A stretch of DNA of 48,336 nt from Polaromonas sp. UBA5171 (GCA_002413395.1 DHWX01000051.1:29495-77830); one strand, 5' to 3'. Shown: positions 25,825-34,960, counted from the stretch's first letter. Made by a program: numbers and translations. The notes: generated by a model from the letters alone, not told the origin.

Positions 25825-26838
25825 GTGTTCGCCAAACAAATTCTTTCCGCCATGCTGGTCGCCACCTGTGGTCTGGGCATCACGCCTGCCATTCATGCCC
25901 AGCAAAAAACCGAGATCTCAATCACGCGCCAGCCTGGCATCCTGTACATGGCCACGCACGTGATGGAAAAACAGCATCTGATCGAGAAGCAGGCCGCCAA
26001 ACTCGGTGTGCCTGGCATGAAGATTAACTGGATCACCTTCAGTGGTGGGGGTGCCCAGACCGATGCGTTATTGTCCGGTGGCGTTGACGTGGTCAACACC
26101 GGTGTCGGCAATCTGTTGTTGTTGTGGGACCGCACGCGGGGCGGGGTGAAGGGCATCATCTCGACCTCGGCCCAGCCGGTAGTGCTTCTGTCAAGAGACC
26201 CAAGGATTCACACCATCAAGGATTTCGGCCCCAACGACAAGATCGCTGTGCCAACTATCAGAGTTTCGACGCAGGCGATCCTGCTCCAGATGGCGGCCGC
26301 CCAAGCCTATGGCCCTGACCAGTGGAGCAAGCTCGACGTCAACACCGTTCAGCTCGGCCACCCGGATGCTGCCGCTGCCTTGGCCAATCCCCGGGGCGAG
26401 GTGACGAGCCACTTCTCAGCCCCGCCATTTTTCGCCTATGAACTGAAAAATGTGAAGGGTGTACATGTGGTGCTGCGTTCACCGGACATCATCGGTGGTC
26501 CGCTGTCCCAGGGGCAATTTTTTACAACCACCAAGTTCGCCGAGGCTAACCCGATAGTGATCGAAGCGATCAAGGCGGCGACGCTGGAGGCGATTGACTT
26601 CATTCACAAGGACACGCCGGCCGCAGTGGAGATGTACCGCGAGATATCCAAGGATAAGACCAGCAGCGCCGACATTCTGGAAGCCCTGAAGCAGCCAGGG
26701 ATGATGGACTACATCGCTGCGCCACAGGGCACGATGAAATTTGCTGCCCATCTCTACAAGATTGGCACGATCAAGACGATGCCCAAGGCATGGACAGACT
26801 ACTACCTGCCCACCTCCAGGAACCTGAACGGAAGCTAA
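25825..26838 (+). CDS. ABC transporter substrate-binding protein (NMT1/SsuA type)
   Basis: The 337-residue product has a signal peptide (MFAKQILSAMLVATCGLGIT, predicted cleavage after IHA at about residue 25) and a mature domain of the NitT/TauT/SsuA class (SITRQPGILYMATHVMEKQH, TFSGGGAQTDALLSGGVDV). It should capture the ligand in the periplasm and hand it to the permease at 27650. GTG 25825 is the start: AAGGAG lies 7 bp upstream. It begins the operon of the catabolic cassette. The neighbouring enzymes suggest a sugar acid or another hydroxy acid as ligand. Confidence 0.9.
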   Translation: MFAKQILSAMLVATCGLGITPAIHAQQKTEISITRQPGILYMATHVMEKQHLIEKQAAKLGVPGMKINWITFSGGGAQTDALLSGGVDVVNTGVGNLLLLWDRTRGGVKGIISTSAQPVVLLSRDPRIHTIKDFGPNDKIAVPTIRVSTQAILLQMAAAQAYGPDQWSKLDVNTVQLGHPDAAAALANPRGEVTSHFSAPPFFAYELKNVKGVHVVLRSPDIIGGPLSQGQFFTTTKFAEANPIVIEAIKAATLEAIDFIHKDTPAAVEMYREISKDKTSSADILEALKQPGMMDYIAAPQGTMKFAAHLYKIGTIKTMPKAWTDYYLPTSRNLNGS

Positions 26839-26873
26839 GCAGCCATTTTTCTCGCTCCGACCAATTGAACCTG

Positions 26874-27653
26874 ATGGCCAGCCTAATGAAAAACATCCTG
26901 CTTGAGGTTGACTCTGTCACTCTTCAATACAAGACTCCCACCGCGCTGGTCACCGCGACTGAGCGAGTCAGCTTTAGCGTCAATAAATCCGACCGCTTCG
27001 TGCTGCTTGGGCCCTCGGGTTGCGGCAAGTCGACCTTGCTCAAGGCCGTTGGCGGCTACCTGGCGCCGAGCGAGGGCCGCATCAGCATCAACGGCCGCAA
27101 GGTCACCGAGCCGGGCGCTGACCGGATGATGGTGTTCCAGGAGTTCGACCAACTCCTGCCCTGGAAGAGCGTGCTGCAAAACGTGATGTTTCCGTTGCAG
27201 GTCGCGCGCAAGATGAGCCGGGCGCAGGCCGAGGAGCGTGCTCGCTGCTATATCGAGAAAGTGCACCTGACGCAGTTCGCTGCCAGCCTGCCCCACACGC
27301 TGTCAGGTGGCATGAAGCAGCGCGTGGCCATAGCGCGCGGCATGGCGATGGAGCCCGACATCTTGCTGATGGACGAACCCTTTGCCGCACTGGATGCGCT
27401 CACGCGTCGCCAAATGCAGGATGAACTGCTGCAGCTATGGGAAGGCACACGTTTCACCGTGTTGTTCGTCACGCACTCGATTGCCGAGGCCATCAAGGTT
27501 GGCAATCGCATCCTGCTGCTGACCCCCCACCCCGGCCGTGTGAAAGCCGAGGTGCGCGACGTTGACCAGGTGAACGCTGCAGACGGCAGCGCAACACAGC
27601 TCGAAAACGAAATCAACAACCTGCTGTTCTCTGAACCAGGTCATAAGGAATGA
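26874..27653 (+). CDS. ABC transporter ATPase (NitT/TauT type)
   Basis: The 259-residue product has Walker A GPSGCGKST, the Q-loop VFQEFDQLLPW, signature LSGGMKQRVAIARG, Walker B ILLMDEPFAALDA and the switch His in FVTHSIAEA. The NitT/TauT branch is indicated by the short length and the partners. ATG 26874 or 26886 are the likely starts, 35-47 bp after the binding-protein stop; the frame is open further upstream. Its stop overlaps the permease start as ATGA. Confidence 0.93.
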   Translation: MASLMKNILLEVDSVTLQYKTPTALVTATERVSFSVNKSDRFVLLGPSGCGKSTLLKAVGGYLAPSEGRISINGRKVTEPGADRMMVFQEFDQLLPWKSVLQNVMFPLQVARKMSRAQAEERARCYIEKVHLTQFAASLPHTLSGGMKQRVAIARGMAMEPDILLMDEPFAALDALTRRQMQDELLQLWEGTRFTVLFVTHSIAEAIKVGNRILLLTPHPGRVKAEVRDVDQVNAADGSATQLENEINNLLFSEPGHKE

Positions 27654-28516
27654 GCGCCATGAGCAAAGCCACCATCGTCATGTCGCAGGCCGTCGACGCT
27701 AACGGCCAGGTCGAAGTCGAGCGCAAGCTCGGCAAGCTGGAGCTGGTCTGGCAGAACAGCTTCGTGCGCAAAAGCGCACTGATCGTCGTGCTCGGCATCA
27801 TCTGGCAGATATATGCCAGCTCACTTGATAACCAACTGCTGTTTCCCACGCTCTCCGATACCCTGCGCACCCTGGTGGAACGCGTGCGTGACGGGGTGTT
27901 GGTCGAACGCACCTGGACCACCATTAAAGTGCTGTTGATGGGATACGCCGTCGGCATCACGCTGGCCGCGCTGCTGACGATGTTTGCCATCGGCACGCGT
28001 CTGGGTACCGACTTCCTGGAGACGATGACGGCCATGTTCAATCCGCTGCCGGCCATCGCCCTGCTGCCGCTGGCACTGATCTGGTTTGGCCTGGGCGCAG
28101 GCAGCCTGGTGTTCGTTCTGGTGCACTCGGTGTTGTGGGCCGTGGCACTCAATACGCATTCCGGCTTTCTGGGGGTATCGCGGACCTTGCGCATGGTGGG
28201 CCGGAACTACGGTCTCAAGGGAATTCCCTATGTGGTGCGGATTCTGGTGCCGGCGGCGTTTCCATCAATCCTCACTGGCTTGAAGATCGGCTGGGCTTTT
28301 GCCTGGCGCACCTTGATCGCCGCCGAGCTGGTGTTCGGTGTCTCATCGGGCCAGGGAGGCCTGGGCTGGTTCATCTTCGAAAACCGCAACCTCCTTGACC
28401 TCCCCGCGGTGTTCGCGGGCCTTCTTACCGTAATCATCATCGGCCTTGTGGTCGAGAACCTGATCTTTCGCACCATTGAACGCAGGACCGTCCAGAAGTG
28501 GGGCCTGCAAGGGTGA
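27650..28516 (+). CDS. ABC transporter permease (NitT/TauT type)
   Basis: The 288-residue inner-membrane protein has about six helices (residues 43-55, 96-118, 128-165, 200-215, 228-240, 250-275). The permease EAA loop is around residues 177-215 (TLRMVGRNYGLKGIPYVVRI, then LVPAAFPSILTGLKIGWAFA). It starts at ATG 27650 in an ATGA overlap with the ATPase; ATG 27659 is an alternative. The stop at 28514 lies 5 bp before the dehydratase start, so the genes are one operon. Confidence 0.92.
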   Translation: MSAMSKATIVMSQAVDANGQVEVERKLGKLELVWQNSFVRKSALIVVLGIIWQIYASSLDNQLLFPTLSDTLRTLVERVRDGVLVERTWTTIKVLLMGYAVGITLAALLTMFAIGTRLGTDFLETMTAMFNPLPAIALLPLALIWFGLGAGSLVFVLVHSVLWAVALNTHSGFLGVSRTLRMVGRNYGLKGIPYVVRILVPAAFPSILTGLKIGWAFAWRTLIAAELVFGVSSGQGGLGWFIFENRNLLDLPAVFAGLLTVIIIGLVVENLIFRTIERRTVQKWGLQG

Positions 28517-28521
28517 ACTTT

Positions 28522-30255
28522 ATGACAAGACGTACTTATGAATCCCTACGCAGCGCACGCTGGTTTGTGCCAGACGATCTGCGTTCCTTTGGGCACCGCT
28601 CCCGCATCATGCAAATGGGCTATGCCCCTGAAGATTGGGTGGGGCGCCCGATCATCGGCATTCTGAACACCTGGTCTGATCTGAATTCCTGCCATGCGCA
28701 TTTCAAGCAGCGTGTCGAAGACGTCAAGCGTGGCGTCTTGCAGTCGGGAGGATTTCCGGTGGAGTTGCCAACGATTTCGCTCTCCGAGAGCAATGTCAAA
28801 CCCACCACCATGCTGTATCGCAACCTGCTGGCCATGGAGACTGAAGAGCTGCTGCGCTCGCATCCGGTCGATGGGGTGGTGCTGATGGGTGGCTGCGACA
28901 AGACCACACCCGGCTTGCTGATGGGCGCCACCAGTGCCGGCTATCCTGCGATTTATTTGCCAGCCGGACCAATGTTGCGCGGCAACCATAAAGGCAAAGT
29001 ACTGGGCTCCGGCTCGGATGCCTGGAAGTTCTGGGACGAACGCCGCGCTGGCAAGATCAGTAATGAAGAATGGGTTGGCATTGAGGGCGGCATTGCGCGC
29101 AGCCACGGTACCTGCATGACCATGGGCACCGCCAGCACCATGACGGGAATTGCCGAGGCGCTAGGCATGACGCTGCCCGGCGCCTCATCGATCCCGGCGG
29201 CCGATGCCGGTCACATCCGCATGTCGTCCGAGTGTGGTCGGCGCGTCGTCGAGATGGTGTGGGAAGACCTGACGCCCGCGCGCATCCAGACTCGCGCCGC
29301 ATTTGAAAACGCGATTACGGTGGCCATGGCCATGGGTTGTTCTACCAACGCGGTGATCCACGTCATCGCCATGGCACGGCGCGCTGGTTGCGACATTGGG
29401 CTCAATGATTTTGAACTTGCCAGTCGCAAGGTGCCGGTGATTGCCAATATCCGACCCAACGGCGACACCTACCTGATGGAAGATTTTTACTACGCCGGCG
29501 GCTTGCCAGGGCTGATGACCCGCATTCGTGACAAGTTGCATCTGGACGCCCTGACGGTGACTGGCAAAACCCTGGGGGAAAATATCGCCAGCGCCGAGGT
29601 TTACAACGACGATGTGATTCGCACCGTGCAGACCGCGCTGTACCACGAAGGTGCACTGGCGGTGTTGAAGGGAAATCTGGCTCCTGGCGGCTGTGTGATG
29701 AAGCCCAGCGCCTGCGCGCCGCAGTTTTTCAAACACACCGGCCCGGCGCTGGTGTTCGACGACTATCCGTCGATGAAAGCAGCGGTCGATGATGAGAGTC
29801 TGGAGGTCACTGCAGACCACATCATGATTCTGCGCAATGCCGGCCCGCAGGGCGGCCCCGGCATGCCGGAGTGGGGCATGTTGCCGATTCCCATCAAGCT
29901 GGTCAAGCAAGGCGTGCGCGACATGCTGCGCATTTCCGATGCGCGCATGAGCGGCACCAGCTACGGTGCCTGCATTTTGCATGTCTCACCCGAGGCACAT
30001 ATTGGTGGTCCGCTGGCGCTGGTGCGCACCGGCGACATGATCACGGTCGATGTTGATGCCCGCAGCATCAATCTGGACATTTCCAAGGAAGAGTTCGCGC
30101 TGCGCAAGGCGGCCTGGGTAGCACCCCAGCCGTATTTTGAGCGCGGCTACGGCTGGATGTTTGCACGCCACATCGGGCAGGCTGATGAAGGCTGCGATTT
30201 TGACTTTTTGCGAACCGACTTTGGTACACCCGTGCCCGAGCCAGACATTTTTTAA
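28522..30255 (+). CDS. IlvD/EDD-family sugar-acid dehydratase
   Basis: The 577-residue product has the three [2Fe-2S] cysteines of the pentonate dehydratase branch: Cys57 in DLNSCHAHF, Cys125 in GGCDKTTPG and Cys198 in SHGTCMTMGTAS. It also has the C-terminal SDARMSGTSYGACILHVSPE. Size and spacing are close to L-arabinonate dehydratase (579 residues). It would convert an aldonic acid to its 2-keto-3-deoxy form. ATG 28522 follows the permease stop by 5 bp; an in-frame codon at 28498 would overlap the permease. The exact substrate (arabinonate, xylonate or another acid) is not determined by the sequence. Confidence 0.88.
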   Translation: MTRRTYESLRSARWFVPDDLRSFGHRSRIMQMGYAPEDWVGRPIIGILNTWSDLNSCHAHFKQRVEDVKRGVLQSGGFPVELPTISLSESNVKPTTMLYRNLLAMETEELLRSHPVDGVVLMGGCDKTTPGLLMGATSAGYPAIYLPAGPMLRGNHKGKVLGSGSDAWKFWDERRAGKISNEEWVGIEGGIARSHGTCMTMGTASTMTGIAEALGMTLPGASSIPAADAGHIRMSSECGRRVVEMVWEDLTPARIQTRAAFENAITVAMAMGCSTNAVIHVIAMARRAGCDIGLNDFELASRKVPVIANIRPNGDTYLMEDFYYAGGLPGLMTRIRDKLHLDALTVTGKTLGENIASAEVYNDDVIRTVQTALYHEGALAVLKGNLAPGGCVMKPSACAPQFFKHTGPALVFDDYPSMKAAVDDESLEVTADHIMILRNAGPQGGPGMPEWGMLPIPIKLVKQGVRDMLRISDARMSGTSYGACILHVSPEAHIGGPLALVRTGDMITVDVDARSINLDISKEEFALRKAAWVAPQPYFERGYGWMFARHIGQADEGCDFDFLRTDFGTPVPEPDIF

Positions 30256-30269
30256 TCCGAGAAATAAAC

Positions 30270-30989
30270 ATGGCAACACTCAATCCCGAAACGCGCGCCA
30301 AACTCAAAACTGTCAGTACCGCGACCTTGTGCACGGCGCTTTTCAAGCGCGGCCTGCGCAACCAGTTCATCCAGGACGTGCGGCCGTTGAATCCCCATGC
30401 CGACACGATGGTGGGCGAAGCCTTCACGCTGCGTTACATCCCGGCGCGCGAAGATCTGAATCCAGTCAGTGTTTTCCAGAATCGAGACCATCCGCAGCGC
30501 AAGGCAGTGGAAGAATGTCCGCCGGACGCCGTGCTGGTGATCGACAGCCGCAAGGATGCAAGAGCCGCTTCGGCCGGATCGATTCTGATATCGCGCCTGA
30601 TGGTGCGCGGCGTGGCCGGTGTGGTGACCGATGGAGGTTTTCGCGATTCGCCAGAAATTTCAAAACTTGCGATTCCTGCATACCACAACCGCCCTTCAGC
30701 GCCCACCAATCTCACACACCATCAGGCGCTTGATATCAATGTGCCGATTGGCTGCGGCGACGTGCCGGTGTTTCCGGGCGACGTGGTGGTCGGCGATGCG
30801 GAAGGCGTGATCATTGTTCCCGCTGGAATTGCCGATGAGATTGCCACCGAAGCGTTGGAGATGACGGTCTTTGAGGACTTTGTGACCGAAGAGGTGTTGA
30901 AGGGGCGCTCAATCATCGGTTTGTATCCCCCGACCGACGATCAGTCGCGCATCGACTTTGCCGTGTGGCGCAAGACGAAGGGCCGCTGA
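30270..30989 (+). CDS. RraA-like aldolase-type protein
   Basis: The 239-residue product belongs to the RraA/HMG-aldolase superfamily. It keeps the catalytic signature with Asp121, Arg125 and Asp126 in TDGGFRD, and the segment PGDVVVGDAEGVIIVPAGIAD. Many such proteins are annotated as RNase E regulators. Conserved acid and Arg residues, together with the dehydratase and aldehyde dehydrogenase on either side, argue for a metal-dependent class II aldolase that cleaves a 2-keto-3-deoxy or 4-hydroxy-2-oxo acid to pyruvate and an aldehyde. It starts 14 bp after the dehydratase. Confidence 0.8.
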   Translation: MATLNPETRAKLKTVSTATLCTALFKRGLRNQFIQDVRPLNPHADTMVGEAFTLRYIPAREDLNPVSVFQNRDHPQRKAVEECPPDAVLVIDSRKDARAASAGSILISRLMVRGVAGVVTDGGFRDSPEISKLAIPAYHNRPSAPTNLTHHQALDINVPIGCGDVPVFPGDVVVGDAEGVIIVPAGIADEIATEALEMTVFEDFVTEEVLKGRSIIGLYPPTDDQSRIDFAVWRKTKGR

Positions 30990-31032
30990 GCCTTGACTTG
31001 CTGCCACTCCATCCAGACACCAGGAGACCTCC

Positions 31033-32616
31033 TTGACTATTGAAATTACCGGCCACATGCTGATCGGCAAAACTGCTGTGCATGGCAGCGAACGCCAACT
31101 GCACGCCATTGACCCTTCATCCGGGCGTGACATCGAACCGGCATTCGGCGCTGGTAACGCGAACGATGTTGCGCGCGCCTGCAAGCTGGCACAGCAGGCG
31201 TTTGACAGTTACCGTGACACCGCGCTGGGGCAGCGGGCGCAATTTCTTGAACAGATTGCCACCAATATCATCGACATTGGCCCGGCATTAATTCAACGTG
31301 CAATGCAGGAGTCGGGCTTGCCGCAGGCGCGTCTTGAAGGTGAGCGTGGCCGCACGGTCGCTCAACTGCGTTTGTTTGCCAAGGTGGTGCGCGATGGCCG
31401 CTGGCTCGGCGCCACGCTGGATTCTGCCCTTCCTGAGCGTACGCCGCCGCGCCCTGATTTGCGTCTGCGAAAAATCGGCCTCGGCCCGGTGGCCGTCTTT
31501 GGCGCCAGCAATTTTCCCCTGGCTTTTTCGGTGGCGGGCGGCGATACGACGTCGGCCTTGGCCGCCGGTTGCCCGGTTGTGGTCAAGGCCCACAGCGCCC
31601 ATCCTGGGACCTCCGAACTGGTTGGCAAAGCGATCCAGGCCGCAGTAGTATCGTGCAATCTGCCTGAAGGCGTGTTTTCCTTGCTATTTGGCGATGGCCG
31701 ACAGGTTGGCCAGGCGCTGGTCAGTAACCCAGCCATCAAGGCGGTGGGCTTCACCGGTTCGCGCCAGGGTGGGATGGCATTGGTTCGAGCTGCTGCGCAG
31801 CGCGATGAGCCGATTCCTGTTTATGCCGAAATGAGCAGCATCAACCCGATGTTCCTGTTGCCGGATGCGCTGGCGACCAAGGCGCGGCAAATTGGTGCCG
31901 GGTTTGTCGATTCCCTGACCCTCGGCGCTGGACAGTTTTGCACTAACCCAGGCTTGGTTATTGCGATTGAAGGTCAATATCTGACGGCTTTTAGTGATGC
32001 CGCTATTGCAGCATTGCAGGCCAAGTCTGCCGCTACCATGCTCACACCTGGCATTCATGCGGCATACACCGAAGGGGTGGGGCAACTTGCCATGATCACG
32101 GGCGTACGGCTGCTGGCACGCGGTCAAGTGGCGGCAACGCCTTGCGGTGGGCAGGCCGCACTGTTCATGACGGATGCCGATACCTTTCTGTCAACCCCGG
32201 CGCTGGAAAACGAGGTGTTCGGCGCGTGTTCGCTGGTTGTCTCGTGCCGCAGCTTTGAGCAGATGCAGGAAGTGGCTGAGCACGTTACCGGGCAATTGAC
32301 TGCGACTTTGTTCTTGACGGCGACTGACCATGCCCTGGCCCGGCAACTGTTGCCCACGCTGGAGCGCAAGGCGGGAAGGATATTGGTCAACGGGTATCCC
32401 ACTGGTGTTGAGGTGTCGCATGCGATGGTGCATGGCGGCCCCTTTCCAGCCACCTCGGACAGCCGCAGTACCTCGGTAGGTGCCAGCGCCATTGAGCGTT
32501 TTCTGCGCCCGGTTTGCTATCAGGATATTCCCGCAGATCTGTTGCCTGCGTCGTTGCAGGATGGCAATCCGCTGGGCTTGTGGCGAGTGAGTGACGGCGA
32601 GCTGATGCTTGCATAA
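31033..32616 (+). CDS. aldehyde dehydrogenase, 2-ketoglutarate semialdehyde type
   Basis: The 527-residue product is of the NAD(P)-dependent aldehyde dehydrogenase superfamily, in the group of 2-ketoglutarate semialdehyde dehydrogenases found in sugar-acid operons. It has GPVAVFGASNFPLAFSVAGG, the cofactor region AVGFTGSRQGG, the catalytic Cys303 in GAGQFCTNPG and the general-base Glu in AEMSSINP. The start is TTG 31033: AGGAGA is 5 bp upstream and no better ATG exists. It is the last gene of the cassette, 43 bp after the RraA-like gene. A fragment like the uvrD 3' end begins about 20 bp after its stop. Confidence 0.87.
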   Translation: MTIEITGHMLIGKTAVHGSERQLHAIDPSSGRDIEPAFGAGNANDVARACKLAQQAFDSYRDTALGQRAQFLEQIATNIIDIGPALIQRAMQESGLPQARLEGERGRTVAQLRLFAKVVRDGRWLGATLDSALPERTPPRPDLRLRKIGLGPVAVFGASNFPLAFSVAGGDTTSALAAGCPVVVKAHSAHPGTSELVGKAIQAAVVSCNLPEGVFSLLFGDGRQVGQALVSNPAIKAVGFTGSRQGGMALVRAAAQRDEPIPVYAEMSSINPMFLLPDALATKARQIGAGFVDSLTLGAGQFCTNPGLVIAIEGQYLTAFSDAAIAALQAKSAATMLTPGIHAAYTEGVGQLAMITGVRLLARGQVAATPCGGQAALFMTDADTFLSTPALENEVFGACSLVVSCRSFEQMQEVAEHVTGQLTATLFLTATDHALARQLLPTLERKAGRILVNGYPTGVEVSHAMVHGGPFPATSDSRSTSVGASAIERFLRPVCYQDIPADLLPASLQDGNPLGLWRVSDGELMLA

Positions 32617-32635
32617 TGGCCTGCAGGCGTTTGCG

Positions 32636-32687
32636 GGCACGGCGACAAGTTGCTGGCGCTGAGTGTGGCCAGGCTGACGCTGATTTG
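32636..32687 (+). pseudogene. remnant copy of the uvrD 3' end
   Basis: Bases 32641-32677 match 24865-24901 of uvrD at 33 of 37 positions, and the reading frame GDKLLALSVARLTLI then stop parallels uvrD's GVKWLALSVAKLTPVT then stop. The match falls off upstream of about 32636. It is in the same orientation as uvrD and too short to be a gene. It makes a direct repeat around the GntR-to-dehydrogenase cassette. Only this fragment was seen in 32617-32735. Confidence 0.8.
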
Positions 32688-32735
32688 AACTAAAACTGCC
32701 TGCTGACCGCGCGTGAGAAGCGCAAGGCGTTGCCG

Positions 32736-33575
32736 TCAAGTGTGGTCGTGCGTGACAGGGCTGTCACTGGCTGCATCGTCATGCCTGTCTTTGGTGTCGA
32801 TGGCGGTGTCATCATCAGCGACAAAACTGTCCCGAAACGTGAAGTAAATCGAAGTAAAAAACATTGCCACAATAACCAGAGCGACCGGAAACATGATCGT
32901 GGTTGCCAGCAACGGACTGCCCAGCACGCTGGCAATCAGTGATACCACAAGGGTTGCAAGAACGAAAATTCCGGTCCAGGCCAGGCCGAACACGGTGAAC
33001 GCACCCATGTTTTTGTAACAGGCCATGAAACTGAAAAACAGGCTCTTGACCGGCGTCACGCCATGCCAATGCACCAGCGCGGGGGCATGCCAGAAAAGCA
33101 GCGATAGCGGCAGGTACAGCGCCATGGCAACCCACATTGCCGTTTGAAAACCGCTTTGCAGCACCATCTCCTCGCTAATCTTGCCGCCCACCAGATAGAG
33201 TTTGGCAAATTCCCCACCATCAAACAGGGCCGAAATCCCCATCACGCCCAGAAAACCGACGGCATACAAGGCACCCAGCACCATCATGGCCTGCTTGCGC
33301 TGCTGGCCAGCGCGAAAGGCGCTGATCAAAATGGAGGGCATGGGAAATTTTCCTTTGGTGGCTTCCTGGGTGGCGGCCATCAGTCCGAGCGTGGCGGCTG
33401 GCAGCAGGGCCAGCGCCAGTGCTGCACCCACGTAGGGCACCAGTGTGGCGAGCGAGAGCGTCGCCATGAACATGAAAAACAGCCCCGACATGGCCAGTGG
33501 CTGTTTTATAAAAGTCGTGATGCCGAGCTTGACCCAAGTCAGGCCGGTGCGCGCGGGAACAATATTCAATTTCAT
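32736..33575 (-). CDS. BPSS1780-type integral membrane protein
   Basis: The 279-residue product has about six transmembrane helices (about residues 27-48, 50-70, 95-118, 145-165, 190-215, 222-245) and an acidic, His-rich tail (DDDTAIDTKDRHDD). It resembles the BPSS1780 family, conserved in Burkholderiales and without a known function. It lies 38 bp after thrB on the same strand and closes the DUF2782-thrB-BPSS1780 operon. Confidence 0.75.
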   Translation of the reverse strand: MKLNIVPARTGLTWVKLGITTFIKQPLAMSGLFFMFMATLSLATLVPYVGAALALALLPAATLGLMAATQEATKGKFPMPSILISAFRAGQQRKQAMMVLGALYAVGFLGVMGISALFDGGEFAKLYLVGGKISEEMVLQSGFQTAMWVAMALYLPLSLLFWHAPALVHWHGVTPVKSLFFSFMACYKNMGAFTVFGLAWTGIFVLATLVVSLIASVLGSPLLATTIMFPVALVIVAMFFTSIYFTFRDSFVADDDTAIDTKDRHDDAASDSPVTHDHT

Positions 33576-33613
33576 GGCATGAGGCCGGGTTCATGACCCG
33601 GACTTCCGAGAGG

Positions 33614-34564
33614 TTACAGGAGATAAGGGTGCAGCAACCGCTCGCGCAGCACCCGCTCAAAATGGGTGGGATCGTGCGCTTTAAGCACGGCTGCTTCGCG
33701 TGGCAAATGAAAATCCCACAGCCGTGAAATCCAGAAGCGCAGCGCTCCGGCTCGTTGCATGGCCGGAAGCAGGGTGCGTTCCTGCGCCGTCAGGGAGCGT
33801 ATGCGCTGGTAGGCTGCCAGAAAAGCGTTGGCACGCGCCGCGTCTTGAGTGCCGTGGTCCAAATCAATGCACCAGTCATTGAGGCAGACACCAATATCAA
33901 ACAAAAAGGTGTCGCATCCGGCAAAGTAAAAATCAAAGAATCCGGTAAGCCTGCCGTTTTCGAACATCACGTTGTCGCGAAACAGGTCGGCGTGGATGGC
34001 GCCGCGCGGCAGGCTGCGGTAGGCCGATGAGGCGGCAATATGATTCTGGTAGGCCAGCTCGCCCAGAATCAGGCTGCGCTGCGCTGTGGTGATGTATGGC
34101 AGCACCAGTGGCACGGTGTCATTCCACCAGGGCAGACCGCGCAGGTTGGGTTGCTCCTGCTCGAAGGATTGCCCCGCCAGATGCATGCGTGCCAGCATCT
34201 CGCCCACTTGCGCGCAGTGATCGGACGTGGGGGCCAGCTCGCTGTGTCCGGGCAGTTTATTGACGGCGGCGGTCGGCTTGCCCTTTAGCCGGTGCAGGAT
34301 GGCTCCATTGGCATCGGCAGCCGGGTTGGGTACGGGAATGCCACTGCCCGCCAGATGCTTCATCAGGTGCAGGTAAAACGGCAACTGCTCGAACGTCAGT
34401 CGCTCAAACAGCGTCAGCACGTAGTGGCCTTCGCTGGTGTCTATGAAATAATTGGTGTTTTCGATGCCGCCGGCAGCACCCTTGATGCTCTGCAGTTGCC
34501 CCAAATTCAAGGTATTCAAGAACGCAGCAGCTTCGTCAAACGAGACCTCGGTAAATACGGCCAT
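33614..34564 (-). CDS. thrB: homoserine kinase, type II (choline-kinase fold)
   Basis: Phosphorylates homoserine in threonine biosynthesis. The 316-residue product is the protein-kinase-like ThrB of proteobacteria: GIENTNYFIDT at residues 33-43, Lys/Glu region LTLFERL, Brenner-type catalytic loop HADLFRDNVMF, and GFFDFYFAG with the metal-binding Asp. Length is normal. It lies 42 bp after the DUF2782 gene and 38 bp before the BPSS1780-type gene. Confidence 0.92.
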   Translation of the reverse strand: MAVFTEVSFDEAAAFLNTLNLGQLQSIKGAAGGIENTNYFIDTSEGHYVLTLFERLTFEQLPFYLHLMKHLAGSGIPVPNPAADANGAILHRLKGKPTAAVNKLPGHSELAPTSDHCAQVGEMLARMHLAGQSFEQEQPNLRGLPWWNDTVPLVLPYITTAQRSLILGELAYQNHIAASSAYRSLPRGAIHADLFRDNVMFENGRLTGFFDFYFAGCDTFLFDIGVCLNDWCIDLDHGTQDAARANAFLAAYQRIRSLTAQERTLLPAMQRAGALRFWISRLWDFHLPREAAVLKAHDPTHFERVLRERLLHPYLL

Positions 34565-34606
34565 GCCTGAAACGAAACCTTGAACTAAAAATTAAACACA
34601 AAAAAT

Positions 34607-34960
34607 CTAGAATTTCAGCACGTTCCAGACCCGCGAGCCGTTGGTGTCATTGTTGGCTGCCGCTGGTGCAGTGCCGTGCGCGCCTTCAGCCGGTTTGATT
34701 TCGTAGGGAGGCACATTGGTTTTGGGCTGCACAGTGATTTGCTCGGTCTGGCCACCAACCCGCAACTCGTCAATGCGCGATCCGGCATCCTCGATGCGGA
34801 TTCGCTGGATGGTCTGGTTGGTGCGCCCGGCCTGCACTGGTGCCGCTGCCGCCGTTACGGGCTCGAGTTTTTGCGCAGGCGCTGGCGTTTGAGCCACGAC
34901 TGCGGCCAGCGGCAGCAGGACAAGCGCCGCGGCAAGCAGAGGGCGAAAAGCGTTTTTCAT
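34607..34960 (-). CDS. DUF2782-type exported protein
   Basis: The 117-residue product has a signal peptide (MKNAFRPLLAAALVLLPLAA, cleavage near AVVAQ), an Ala/Pro-rich linker and a small beta-rich domain (IQRIRIEDAGSRIDELRVGG) matching the DUF2782 pattern. Such genes commonly sit next to thrB and polA in betaproteobacteria. It is divergent from polA (72 bp between starts) and heads the operon with thrB. Confidence 0.75.
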   Translation of the reverse strand: MKNAFRPLLAAALVLLPLAAVVAQTPAPAQKLEPVTAAAAPVQAGRTNQTIQRIRIEDAGSRIDELRVGGQTEQITVQPKTNVPPYEIKPAEGAHGTAPAAANNDTNGSRVWNVLKF

